Source: Melastoma dodecandrum (Eukaryota > Streptophyta > Magnoliopsida > Myrtales > Melastomataceae). From it: 64,000 bases of DNA. Shown piece after piece: positions 18,167 through 26,268 of this stretch; position 1 is the stretch's first letter, and each line of letters begins with the position of its first letter. Below the pieces are notes generated by a model. That model saw only the letters and a program-made list of their open reading frames with translations. It was not told the DNA's origin and did not search any database. The DNA is taken from the NCBI GenBank assembly GCA_029817715.1, contig JARUPY010000268.1, forward strand, positions 1 through 64,000, given 5' to 3'. The translations under genes were made by a program, and so were the position numbers.

Positions 18167-18182
18167 TTTTCCGATCGGTCAA
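18167..18182. promoter_or_regulatory. weak RutR-like operator in the divergent promoter region
   Basis: TTTTCCGATCGGTCAA keeps the right half (GGTCAA) of the RutR consensus but differs at four of the 14 defined positions, mostly in the left half. It lies between the divergent amidohydrolase and TetR genes, seven bases before the TetR start, where an autoregulatory operator would be expected. The match is weaker than the perfect box at 2826. Confidence 0.4.
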
Positions 18183-18188
18183 ACCATC

Positions 18189-18836
18189 ATGTCCTCACGG
18201 AAAACCAGACCGGAGCGCGCCTCGGCGGGCCGTGCCGACATCGAGGAGGCCATCCTGCGCGCCGCCGAGGCGGAATTCGCCGAGAAGGGCTACGAGGGCG
18301 CCACGACGAGCGCCATCGCGGCGCGGGCGGCCCTGCCCAAGGCCAATCTCCACTATTACGTCTCGACCAAGGAGGCGCTCTACCGCCGCGTCGTCCAGGG
18401 CGTGCTGGAGGCCTGGCTCGACGCCGCCCGCAGCTTCGACGACGGCGTCCCGGCCCGGGAGGCGCTGGCGCGCTACATCGAGGGCAAGATGGATCTCGCC
18501 CGCGACCGGCCGCTCGGCTCGCGCATCTTCGCCCGCGAGGTGATGCGGGGCGCGCCGGTGATCCGGGACTTCCTCGACACGACCCTGTCGGACTGGGTCC
18601 GGGCGCGGGGCGCGATCGTCGACCGGTGGATCGCCGAGGGCCAGCTGCGGCCGCTGGATGCCAAGGTGCTATTCTTCATGATCTGGGCCGCGACGCAGCA
18701 TTACGCCGATTTCGCCCACCAGATCGCCGTGCTGAACGGGGGGGCGCCGCTCGACGCGACGGGCTTCGCGGCCGCGAAACGGCAGGTCGTGGCGACGCTG
18801 CTCGGCGGCGTCCTGGTGGCCCCGGCCGCCGAGTGA
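18189..18836 (+). CDS. rutR: TetR-family regulator, RutR-like
   Basis: A 215-residue repressor. The N-terminal helix-turn-helix is clear (EEAILRAAEAEFAEKGYEGATTSAIAARAALPKANLHYYVSTKEALYRRV). The C-terminal ligand domain contains SRIFAREVMRGAPVIRDFL and ends in a helical AAKRQVVATLLGGVL, both like RutR/YcdC C-terminal domains. It is divergent from the pyrimidine operon, and the RutR-type box upstream of preT makes it the probable regulator of both transcription units. The effector is likely uracil, thymine or a dihydro-derivative, by analogy with RutR. Confidence 0.82.
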   Translation: MSSRKTRPERASAGRADIEEAILRAAEAEFAEKGYEGATTSAIAARAALPKANLHYYVSTKEALYRRVVQGVLEAWLDAARSFDDGVPAREALARYIEGKMDLARDRPLGSRIFAREVMRGAPVIRDFLDTTLSDWVRARGAIVDRWIAEGQLRPLDAKVLFFMIWAATQHYADFAHQIAVLNGGAPLDATGFAAAKRQVVATLLGGVLVAPAAE

Positions 18837-18889
18837 CAGGGCGGGCAATCTCGCTTAGGCATCGTGCCGTGGCAGCGGAGACTTCCATC

Positions 18890-19099
18890 ATGCGGCTCAG
18901 CGCGCGCAACCAGTTGAAGGGCACCATCGTCGAGGTGACCAAGGGCCAGACGACGGCCCACGTCAGGATCGACATCGGCGGCGGCGTGATCGTCACCGCC
19001 TCGGTCACCAACGAGGCCGTGGACGAGCTCGGCCTCGCGGTCGGGGAGGCGGCCCATGCCGTCATCAAGGCCTCGGACGTGATGGTGGCGGTCGACTGA
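18890..19099 (+). CDS. mop: molybdenum-pterin binding protein (Mop/TOBE domain)
   Basis: A 69-residue single-TOBE 'molbindin'. The sequence MRLSARNQLKGTIVEV, then TAHVRIDIGGGVIVTASVTNEAVDELGL and AHAVIKASDVMVAVD, is the standard Mop fold that binds molybdate in the cytoplasm as an oligomer. It probably stores or buffers molybdate for molybdoenzymes. No molybdate transporter lies next to it in this window. The DUF4132 family is historically named 'molybdate metabolism regulator' but lies 7 kb away, so no link should be drawn. Confidence 0.9.
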   Translation: MRLSARNQLKGTIVEVTKGQTTAHVRIDIGGGVIVTASVTNEAVDELGLAVGEAAHAVIKASDVMVAVD

Positions 19100-19100
19100 C

Positions 19101-19619
19101 ATGGCACCGCGCCGATCCGCCCGGCCGGCGGCCTTCGTCCTGGCCGCCTGCCTCGCCGCGGGCGCGGCTTCCGCCCAGGACGCGAGCGGCTGCGCCAAGT
19201 TCAAATGGTCGGTCGAGCGCGAGCGCTCGGCCTTCGGCACGCCGGGGCTCCAGGCCGTCGAGCCCGGCAAGCCGCTGCCCGGCATCATGGATCCCGCCGT
19301 CCTCAAGCTGAAACCCGTGGCGGAGGCGGGGTTCGCGCGTCCGCCGGGGCACAAGCCAAAGGACGGCTCCTTCGGGGCGGTGTTCACGACGCCGCCCATC
19401 GCGGTCGCCGGCACCTATCAGATCACGCTCTCGGACGACGCCTGGATCGACGTGATCCAGAACGGGCGCGAGGTCCGGTCCTCGGGCTTCTCGGGCCAGC
19501 GGGACTGCCCCAACGTGCGCAAGAGCGTCCGCTTCGCCCTCGAAGCCGGACAGGCGACCGTGCAGATCAGCGGCGCCGCGACCGACAGCGTCAAGGCGGA
19601 CCTGCTCCCGGCGCAGTGA
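19101..19619 (+). CDS. secreted protein of unknown function
   Basis: 172 residues with a clear signal peptide (RSARPAAFVLAACLAAGAASA, then QDASG). The mature part has two cysteines likely to pair (GCAKFKW and QRDCPNV). The middle, TPPIAVAGTYQITLSDDAWIDVIQNGREV, and the end, VRFALEAGQATVQISGAATDSVKADLL, look like a beta-sandwich that might bind a ligand. It begins one base after the mop stop codon, so the two may be cotranscribed. Similar proteins are, to my knowledge, annotated only as hypothetical in related bacteria. A strong hairpin follows the stop. Confidence 0.7.
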   Translation: MAPRRSARPAAFVLAACLAAGAASAQDASGCAKFKWSVERERSAFGTPGLQAVEPGKPLPGIMDPAVLKLKPVAEAGFARPPGHKPKDGSFGAVFTTPPIAVAGTYQITLSDDAWIDVIQNGREVRSSGFSGQRDCPNVRKSVRFALEAGQATVQISGAATDSVKADLLPAQ

Positions 19620-19620
19620 C

Positions 19621-19642
19621 GGTGCGGCGGCAACGCCGCACC
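19621..19642 (+). terminator. hairpin after the secreted protein gene
   Basis: A perfect 9-base-pair stem GGTGCGGCG / CGCCGCACC with loop GCAA directly follows the stop codon. There is no T run, so it may be an intrinsic terminator of the GC-rich type or an mRNA 3'-end stabiliser. Confidence 0.5.
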
Positions 19643-19696
19643 GGGAACACGGGCCCGCGCCGCCCGTTCTCCCTGGCCGAAGGCATGGAGGACAGC

Positions 19697-19864
19697 ATGA
19701 GCAAGCAGGGCGAGGCCGGCAGCGGCCACCACACGCCGCGCAAGGGCGAGGCGCCGCGGGGCGGCACCAAGCACACCGACACGGGCGAACATGCCAAGCG
19801 CGGCGCGCCGGTCCACAAGGACACGGTGCCGGACGCGAAGGGCACCGCCAAATATCCGGACTGA
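19697..19864 (+). CDS. small hydrophilic protein
   Basis: A 55-residue polar, glycine- and lysine-rich protein (MSKQGEAGSGHHTPRKGEA ... HTDTGEHAKRG). There is no hydrophobic segment and it is probably intrinsically disordered. The composition recalls small stress-associated proteins common in this order, but I cannot assign a family. I chose the ATG at 19697 over the one at 19685 only because of length conventions; both are in frame. Confidence 0.5.
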   Translation: MSKQGEAGSGHHTPRKGEAPRGGTKHTDTGEHAKRGAPVHKDTVPDAKGTAKYPD

Positions 19865-19901
19865 ACGCATGGCTATCCCGGACGGGCGAGGAGCGGCATC
19901 G

Positions 19902-20645
19902 ATGACCGATTTGGCCGGCAAGGTCGCCTGGGTGACGGGCGCGGGCAGCGGCATCGGCGAAGCCGCCTGCCTCGCCCTCGCGGGGGCGGGGGCGAGTCTC
20001 GTGCTGACGGGGCGGCGGGCCGAGCCGCTGGACGCCGTGGCGGCCCGGGTCGCCGCGGCCGGCGGCGAAGCCGTGGCGATGCCGGGCGACCTGACGCGGC
20101 CCGACGCAGCCGGCGAGATCGTGGCCGCCATCGAGGCGCGCTTCGGGCGGCTCGACCTCCTCGTCAACAACGCCGGCCTCAACATCGCGGCGCGGGCCTG
20201 GCGGGACCTCACGCCGGACAGCATCGACACGGTGCTCAACGGCAACCTGTCGGCCGCCTTCTACTGCGCGGCGGCGGCCCTCGCGCCGATGCGCCGCGCC
20301 CGCGACGGCGTGCTGATCCACACGGCCTCCTGGGCCGGCAAGTACATCAGCCCGGTCAGCGGTCCCGCCTATACGGCCGCGAAACACGCCGTCGTGGCGA
20401 TGAGCCAGAGCATCAACGTCGAGGAATATCGGAACGGCATCCGCTCGACCGCCATCCTGCCCGCCGAGGTCGCGACGCCGATCCTCGACAGGCGCCCGGT
20501 GCCGCCGAGCGCCGACATCCGCGCCACCATGCTCCAGCCCGACGACCTCGGCGCCCTGATCCTCTTCGTGGCGACCCGCCCGGCGAGCGTCTGCCTCAAC
20601 GAGGTGACGATCAGCCCGACCCTGAACCGCATGTACCCGACGTGA
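19902..20645 (+). CDS. short-chain dehydrogenase/reductase
   Basis: A 247-residue classical SDR. It has the NAD(P)-binding TGAGSGIG near the N-terminus, the LLVNNAG motif, the serine in LIHTASWAGKY and the catalytic pair in YTAAKHAVVAM. ILPAEVATPILDRRP follows the active site as in many oxidoreductases. The start at 19902 has AGGAG about nine bases upstream; an in-frame ATG at 19869 is the alternative. The substrate is unknown and the neighbours give no pathway hint. Confidence 0.85.
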   Translation: MTDLAGKVAWVTGAGSGIGEAACLALAGAGASLVLTGRRAEPLDAVAARVAAAGGEAVAMPGDLTRPDAAGEIVAAIEARFGRLDLLVNNAGLNIAARAWRDLTPDSIDTVLNGNLSAAFYCAAAALAPMRRARDGVLIHTASWAGKYISPVSGPAYTAAKHAVVAMSQSINVEEYRNGIRSTAILPAEVATPILDRRPVPPSADIRATMLQPDDLGALILFVATRPASVCLNEVTISPTLNRMYPT

Positions 20646-20720
20646 GGCGGCGGCCCCGCCGCCTTGCCACCGTCACGGCGCCCGCCTATCTCGGCGCCGT
20701 CACATCACCGAGAGACCTCC

Positions 20721-21275
20721 ATGGACCTGCGTCGTCGTGAACTCCTCCTGGCCGCCTCGGCGGTCGTCGCCGCGGGCGCGGTCGCCGTGCCGGCGCGCGC
20801 CGCCGACGCCAACACGGTCGTGATGACCACCAAGGACGGCAAGATCACCATCCAGCTCGACCCGAAGCTCGCGCCGGCCCACGTCAAGCAGATCGAGACG
20901 CTGGTGAACCAGCACTTCTACGACGGCATCGTGTTCCACCGCGTCATCGGCGGCTTCATGGCCCAGACGGGCGATCCCACCGGCACCGGCATGGGCGGCT
21001 CCAAGCTGCCGGACCTCAAGGCCGAGTTCACCGACACGCCCTTCAAGCGCGGCACCGTCGGCATGGCGCGGTCGTCGGATCCCGATTCGGCCAATTCGCA
21101 ATTCTTCATCTGCCTCGGCGACGCGCCCTTCCTCAACGGCCAGTACACGGTCGTGGGCCAGGTCGTGTCCGGCATGGACGTGGTGGACAAGATCAAGAAG
21201 GGCGCCGCCGACGACAACGGCAAGGTGACCAACCCCGACAAGATCGTCACCATGCGCATGGCCTCGGCCAAGTAA
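20721..21275 (+). CDS. ppiA: periplasmic peptidyl-prolyl cis-trans isomerase (cyclophilin)
   Basis: A cyclophilin-type prolyl isomerase of 184 residues with an exported N-terminus (MDLRRRELLLAASAVVAAGAVAVPARAA). The fold markers are YDGIVFHRVIGGFMAQTGDPTGTG, MARSSDPDSANSQFFICLGDAPFLNGQYTVVGQV and GMDVVDKI. It acts on proline bonds of periplasmic proteins. It is followed by a secreted proline-rich protein and then by a second, cytoplasmic cyclophilin; the pairing suggests an old duplication. The paired RR near the N-terminus does not form a convincing Tat motif. Confidence 0.88.
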   Translation: MDLRRRELLLAASAVVAAGAVAVPARAADANTVVMTTKDGKITIQLDPKLAPAHVKQIETLVNQHFYDGIVFHRVIGGFMAQTGDPTGTGMGGSKLPDLKAEFTDTPFKRGTVGMARSSDPDSANSQFFICLGDAPFLNGQYTVVGQVVSGMDVVDKIKKGAADDNGKVTNPDKIVTMRMASAK

Positions 21276-21281
21276 GGGCTC

Positions 21282-22004
21282 TTGGGCGCGCGCGGCACAG
21301 GACGAGCCCCGCCCCGGCGCCGCGCGGCCGGCCTCGCCGTCGCGGCCCTGCTGGCCGCGGGGGAAGCGGCGGGCGCGCAGGAGCGAGGGATCGGGCCGCG
21401 GCCTTCGGCCCCGGCCGTCCGCATCCCCGCGCCGGGGGGCGCGTCGCCGCGGGTCGCGCCCTTCCGCTTCGGGCCGCGGCTCGAATTGCGTCGCTGGCGC
21501 TATGGCCTGCGGCCCTTCCTGCGCCGATTCCCGCCCAACGTGCCGCCGCTGCTGCTGCCCTCGCCGCCGCCGGACACCTTCCTGCAGCCCGAGGGACCCG
21601 GCCCCTCGCCGCTCCTCGACGGCATCCCGGGGGACCTGCCCGCCTTCTCGCACGGCTTCCGCCTCACCGTGCCGGTCGGCGCGGGACGGAGCTTCGCGGT
21701 GCCGCCGGTGCTGAACCGCTTCGCCGAGGTCGGGCCGGCGCTCGGCCGCTGCTTCGTCCCGCCGACCGGCTTTCCCTGGGGATCCGTCACCTTGCGGGTC
21801 AGCTTCCGGCGCGACGGCTCCGTCTTCGGCGAGCCGCGCGTGCCCTACAGCGACGCCGGGACGGCGGACCGCAAGACCGAGCTTGCGCATTCGGTGCTCG
21901 ACGGGCTTAAACGCTGCGCACCCTTGCCGCTGTCGCCGTCGCTCGGCGCCGCGGTGGCGGGCGAGATCTTCGCCATCCGCTTCATCCACGAGGACAGGAA
22001 ATGA
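21282..22004 (+). CDS. secreted proline-rich protein with TonB-like C-terminus
   Basis: A 240-residue protein starting at TTG. A signal peptide (RRRAAGLAVAALLAAGEAAG) is followed by a Pro/Arg/Phe-rich low-complexity region (FPPNVPPLLLPSPPPD) and a globular C-terminus. That C-terminus contains LGRCFVPPTGFPWGSVTLRVSFRRDGSVFGEPRVPYS, which resembles the TonB-type C-terminal domain (PxG ... VxLxFxxDGS ... P). The stop overlaps the ATG of the next cyclophilin (ATGA), so the genes are coupled. A role in envelope protein interaction is an inference only. Confidence 0.65.
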   Translation: MGARGTGRAPPRRRAAGLAVAALLAAGEAAGAQERGIGPRPSAPAVRIPAPGGASPRVAPFRFGPRLELRRWRYGLRPFLRRFPPNVPPLLLPSPPPDTFLQPEGPGPSPLLDGIPGDLPAFSHGFRLTVPVGAGRSFAVPPVLNRFAEVGPALGRCFVPPTGFPWGSVTLRVSFRRDGSVFGEPRVPYSDAGTADRKTELAHSVLDGLKRCAPLPLSPSLGAAVAGEIFAIRFIHEDRK

Positions 22005-22453
22005 CCGACACCAACACGCTCACGCTCGACACCACCCAGGGCCCCGTCGTCATCAAGATGCGTCCCGACCTCGCCCCCAAGCACGTCGAGCACATCAAGA
22101 AGCTCGTGAACGAGAAGTTCTACGACGGCATCGTCTTCCACCGCGTCATCGACGGCTTCATGGCGCAGACCGGCTGCCCGCACGGCACCGGCACCGGCGG
22201 CTCGAAATACCCGAACCTCAAGCAGGAGTTCAACGCCGAGCACCACAAGCGCGGCACCTGCTCCATGGCCCGCGCCCAGAACCCGGATTCGGCGAATTCG
22301 CAGTTCTTCATCTGCTTCGACGACGCTGGCTTCCTCGACCGCCAGTATACGGTCTGGGGCGAGGTTGTCTCCGGCATGGAGAACGTCGACAAGATCAAGC
22401 GCGGCGAGCCCGTGCGCGATCCCGATTCGATCAAGACCGCCACGATCAGCTGA
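22001..22453 (+). CDS. ppiB: cytoplasmic peptidyl-prolyl cis-trans isomerase (cyclophilin)
   Basis: A 150-residue cyclophilin without a signal peptide. It is strongly similar to the exported paralogue at 20721, sharing FYDGIVFHRVI.GFMAQTG and NPDSANSQFFICF. The closing GMENVDKIKRGEPVRDPDSIKTATIS is typical of alphaproteobacterial PpiB. Gene order ppi-ppi-queA-tgt is commonly seen in this order of bacteria. A large hairpin separates it from queA. Confidence 0.9.
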   Translation: MTDTNTLTLDTTQGPVVIKMRPDLAPKHVEHIKKLVNEKFYDGIVFHRVIDGFMAQTGCPHGTGTGGSKYPNLKQEFNAEHHKRGTCSMARAQNPDSANSQFFICFDDAGFLDRQYTVWGEVVSGMENVDKIKRGEPVRDPDSIKTATIS

Positions 22454-22477
22454 TCGTTCCGCCCCGCGAGTCCTGAC

Positions 22478-22508
22478 GGCCCGGTCCGCCCGCGCGGCGG
22501 ACCGGGCC
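22478..22508 (+). terminator. 13-bp perfect hairpin between ppiB and queA
   Basis: GGCCCGGTCCGCC pairs perfectly with GGCGGACCGGGCC around a 5-base loop (CGCGC), 25 bases after the ppiB stop. There is no T tract. It is likely a transcription terminator or processing site. Confidence 0.55.
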
Positions 22509-22525
22509 TCTGCGATGCCGGACCC

Positions 22526-23623
22526 ATGCTGGTCGACGCCTTCGACTTCCACCTCCCCGAGTCCGCCATCGCGCTGCGGCCCGCCGCGCCGCGCGACAGC
22601 GCGCGCCTGCTGGCTGTCGATCCCGGGCCCCCGCCGCGCTTCGACGACCGCGTCGTGCGGGACCTGCCCGGACTGCTGCGGCCCGGCGACGCCCTCGTGG
22701 TCGACGACACCCGGGTCGGGCCGGCGCGGCTCTTCGGCCTGCGCCGCCGCGGCGACGCCCTCGCCCGCATCGAGGTCACGCTGCACCGGCGGGACGCGGC
22801 GGACCGCTGGCGCGCCTTCGTGCGCCCCGCCAAACGCCTCGCCGAGGGCGAGACGCTGTCCTTCGCGGCCGAGGGGCTCGAGCTCCTCTCGGCCAGGGCC
22901 TCCGACAAGGACGGCGGCGAGGTCAGCCTGACCTTCGACCGGGCGGGCGAGGCGCTCGACGCCGCCGTGGCCCGCGTCGGCCAGATGCCGCTGCCGCCCT
23001 ATATCGAGCACCGGCGCGCCGGCGATGCCGCGGATGCCGCCGACTACCAGACGCTCTTCGCCGCCCGGCCCGGCGCCGTCGCGGCCCCGACCGCGGGGCT
23101 GCATTTCACGCCGGGGCTCGTCGCGGCACTCGGCACTCGCGGCGTTTCGCTCCATCGCGTGACGCTGCACGTCGGCGCCGGCACCTTCCTGCCCGTCAAG
23201 TCCGACACGACCGAGGGCCATCGCATGCACGGCGAGATCGGCGCCGTCTCGGCCGAGACCGCGGCGGCGCTGACCGCCGTGCGGCGCCGGGGCGATCGCG
23301 TCGTCTCGGTCGGCACGACGTCGCTGCGGATCCTGGAAAGCGCCACGGGCGAGGACGGCGTCCTGCGCGCCTTCGCGGGCGAGACCTCGATCTTCATCAC
23401 GCCGGGCTATCGCTTCCGCGCCGTCGACCTCCTGATGACCAATTTCCACCTGCCGCGCTCGACCCTGTTCATGCTGGTGAGCGCCTTCTCGGGGCTCGAG
23501 ACCATGCGGGCCGCCTATGCCCACGCCATCGCCTCGGGCTACCGCTTCTACTCCTACGGCGATGCCTGCCTGCTCCGGCCCACGGCCGCCAGCGCGCCGC
23601 CGCGCCCGGGGCCCGATCCATGA
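22526..23623 (+). CDS. queA: S-adenosylmethionine:tRNA ribosyltransferase-isomerase
   Basis: Adds the epoxycyclopentane moiety from SAM to 7-aminomethyl-7-deazaguanine in tRNA, a late queuosine step. The 365-residue protein shows the family start [30 protein letters not shown], the conserved [32 protein letters not shown] and [22 protein letters not shown]. It overlaps tgt by four bases (ATGA), so the two queuosine enzymes are translationally coupled. queF for the precursor pathway is at 36001 in the same window. Confidence 0.96.
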   Translation: MLVDAFDFHLPESAIALRPAAPRDSARLLAVDPGPPPRFDDRVVRDLPGLLRPGDALVVDDTRVGPARLFGLRRRGDALARIEVTLHRRDAADRWRAFVRPAKRLAEGETLSFAAEGLELLSARASDKDGGEVSLTFDRAGEALDAAVARVGQMPLPPYIEHRRAGDAADAADYQTLFAARPGAVAAPTAGLHFTPGLVAALGTRGVSLHRVTLHVGAGTFLPVKSDTTEGHRMHGEIGAVSAETAAALTAVRRRGDRVVSVGTTSLRILESATGEDGVLRAFAGETSIFITPGYRFRAVDLLMTNFHLPRSTLFMLVSAFSGLETMRAAYAHAIASGYRFYSYGDACLLRPTAASAPPRPGPDP

Positions 23624-24744
23624 CCGCCGACTTCCGCTACGAGCTGCTGGGCCGCGACGGCGCCGCCCGCACCGGCCTGATCCACACCGGCCGCGGCACG
23701 ATCCGCACCCCGGCCTTCATGCCGGTCGGCACCGCCGGCACCGTCAAGGCCATGTACATGGACCAGGTGCGGGCCCTCGGCGCCGATGTCGTGCTCGGCA
23801 ACACCTATCATCTCATGGTGCGGCCCGGCGCCGAGCGCGTGGCCGAGCTCGGCGGGCTGCACCGCTTCTCGACCTGGCCGGGCCCGATCCTGACCGATTC
23901 CGGCGGCTTCCAGGTCATGTCGCTGGCCAAGCTGCGCAAGCTCGACGAGACCGGCGTCACCTTCCAGTCCCACATCGACGGCTCGAAGCACCGGCTGACG
24001 CCCGAGCGCTCCATGGAGATCCAGGGCCTGCTCGGCTCCGACATCCAGATGCAGCTCGACGAATGCGTGCGGCTGCCCGCGGCCGAGCCCGAGGTGGAGC
24101 GCGCCATGCTGCTCTCGCTGCGCTGGGCAGAGCGCTCGCTGCGGGCCTTCGACGACCGTCCGGGCCGGGCCTGTTTCGGCATCGTGCAGGGCGGCACCGT
24201 GCCGGCGCTGCGCGTCGAGAGCGCGCGGCGCCTCGCCGACATGCCGTTCGGCGGACTCGCCATCGGCGGCCTCGCGGTCGGCGAGCCGCAGGCCGACATG
24301 CTGGCCACGATCGAGACCGTCGAGCCGCACCTGCCGTCCGGCAAGCCGCGCTACCTCATGGGCGTCGGTACGCCCGACGACATCGTCGAGGCGGTGCGGC
24401 GCGGCGTCGACATGTTCGATTGCGTGATGCCGACGCGGGCCGGCCGCCACGGCCTCGCCTATACGCGATTCGGAAAGGTCAATCTGCGCAACGCCCGCCA
24501 CGCCGCCGATCCGCGGCCGCTCGACGAGGCCTCCGATTGCCCGGCGGCGCGGGACTATTCGCGGGCCTACCTGCACCACCTCGTCAAGTCGGACGAGATC
24601 CTCGGCATGATGCTGCTGACCTGGGTCAACCTCGACTACTACCAGACGCTGATGGCGGGCCTGCGGGCCGCGATCGCGGCGGGGAGGCTCGACGCCTTCG
24701 CGGCCGAGACCAAGGCCGGCTGGGCGGCCGGCCTCGGCGATTGA
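23620..24744 (+). CDS. tgt: queuine tRNA-guanine transglycosylase
   Basis: Exchanges guanine-34 of GUN-anticodon tRNAs for preQ1. The 374-residue barrel has the nucleophile/base-recognition segments [20 protein letters not shown] and ECVRLPA, GIVQGG, and [13 protein letters not shown] with the tRNA-binding aspartate. The family's zinc motif is partly altered: the expected CxCxxC segment reads [26 protein letters not shown], so one Cys (DC) and the HH are visible but the first two cysteines of the usual triad are missing. Confidence 0.92.
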   Translation: MTADFRYELLGRDGAARTGLIHTGRGTIRTPAFMPVGTAGTVKAMYMDQVRALGADVVLGNTYHLMVRPGAERVAELGGLHRFSTWPGPILTDSGGFQVMSLAKLRKLDETGVTFQSHIDGSKHRLTPERSMEIQGLLGSDIQMQLDECVRLPAAEPEVERAMLLSLRWAERSLRAFDDRPGRACFGIVQGGTVPALRVESARRLADMPFGGLAIGGLAVGEPQADMLATIETVEPHLPSGKPRYLMGVGTPDDIVEAVRRGVDMFDCVMPTRAGRHGLAYTRFGKVNLRNARHAADPRPLDEASDCPAARDYSRAYLHHLVKSDEILGMMLLTWVNLDYYQTLMAGLRAAIAAGRLDAFAAETKAGWAAGLGD

Positions 24745-24747
24745 CCC

Positions 24748-26267
24748 TCACTGCCCCCGCATGCCCGCCGTGGCGAAGCGCACCGCCTCCTCGGCCGCCC
24801 GGACCAGCGCCTCGGCCTTGTTGGCGCATTCCTGGTTCTCGGACTCCGGCACCGAATCGTAGACGATACCGGCGCCCGACTGGATGTGCATCGTGCCGTC
24901 CTTGATCACCGAGGTGCGCAGCACGATGCAGGTGTCCATGGCGCCGTCCGCGCCGAAATAGCCGATGCAGCCGCCGTAGATGCCGCGCTTGTCGCGCTCG
25001 AGCTCGTCGATGATCTGCATCGCCCGCACCTTCGGGGCGCCCGAGACCGTGCCGGCCGGGAATCCCGCCGCCAGCGCGTCGATGATGTCGCGGTCCGGCC
25101 GCAGCCGCCCCTCGACGTTGGAGACGATGTGCATGACGTGGCTGTAGCGCTCGATGAAGAACGAATCCGTCACCGCGACCGAGCCGATCCCGGCGACGCG
25201 GCCGACGTCGTTGCGGCCGAGGTCGAGCAGCATCAGATGTTCGGCGCGCTCCTTCGGGTCCGCGAGCAGCTCCTGCGCCAGCGCCGCATCCTCGGCGGGC
25301 GTCGCGCCGCGCCAGCGCGTGCCGGCGATGGGCCGGATCGTGACCGTACCCTCGCGCACCCGCACCAGGATCTCGGGCGAGGAGCAGCAGATCTGGAAGC
25401 GGCCGAAATCGAGGAACGACAGGAAGGGCGCGGGATTGATGCGGCGCAGCGCCCGGTAGAGCGAGAAGGGCGGCAGCGTGAAGGGGCCGGAGAAACGCTG
25501 CGACAGCACCACCTGGAAGATGTCGCCCGCCCGGATATAGTCCTTAGCGCGCGCCACCATGCCGAGGTAGTCCGCCGGCGGCGTGTTGCTGGTGGGCCGT
25601 TCGGCGAGCAGCAGGGGGTCGGCGCTGGCCGCCGGATGGGCGAGGGGCGCCTCCAGCGCGCGGATCACCTCGTCGAGCCGCGCCGCCGCGGCCTCGGCGG
25701 CCTGCCGCGCCGACACGCCGGCCCTGGGCCGCACGGGCGTCACAACGATCATCTCGTCGCGCACGTTGTCGAACACCACCATGATTGTGGGGCGGATCAG
25801 CAGCGCGTCGGGCACGCCGATGGGGTCGGGCTTGGCGGGCGCCAGCCGTTCCATGTGGCGCACCATGTCGTAGCCGAGATAGCCGAACACGCCCGCCGAC
25901 ATGGGCGGGAGCCCCGGCGGCAGCGCGAAGGCGGATTCGGCCAGGAAGGCCCGCAGGGCTTCGAGCGGCGCGCCCGGCATGGGCTCGAAGGCGTCGGGCC
26001 GCGGGATGGCGGTCCTGTTGACCTCGGCTTCGGGACCGCGGCAGCGCCAGATCGCGTCCGGATCGAGCCCGATCATCCAGTACCGCCCGCGCACGGCGCC
26101 GCCCTCGACGGATTCCAGCAGGAACACGTTGCCGGCGCGGGTCGCGGCAAGCTTCAGATAGGCCGAGACCGGCGTCTCCAGGTCGGCCACACCAGCACCG
26201 ACCAGACGGCGGTGGCCCGCCCGTCGTCATAGGCTGCCGGGAGCGCCTCGAAACCGTGATGCGCCAC
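24748..26267 (-). CDS. trpE: anthranilate synthase component I (one frameshift near the N-terminus)
   Basis: Makes anthranilate from chorismate, the first committed step of tryptophan synthesis. The C-terminal chorismate-binding domain is intact: AGDIFQVVLSQRF, SPEILVRV, PIAGTRWRG, LLDLGRNDVGRVA, HVMHIVSNVEG, FPAGTVSGAPKVRAMQIIDELE. The N-terminus starts at a GTG (26267), one base after the ppiD stop codon, and reads HHGFEALPAAYDDGRATAVW. The frame then breaks at about 26188, where a GGG appears to have lost one G; adding it gives WADLETPVSAYLKLA. Without it an artificial GTG start at 26190 would be used. trpG is not adjacent: the next gene is convergent tgt. Confidence 0.93.
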
Positions 26268-26268
26268 G

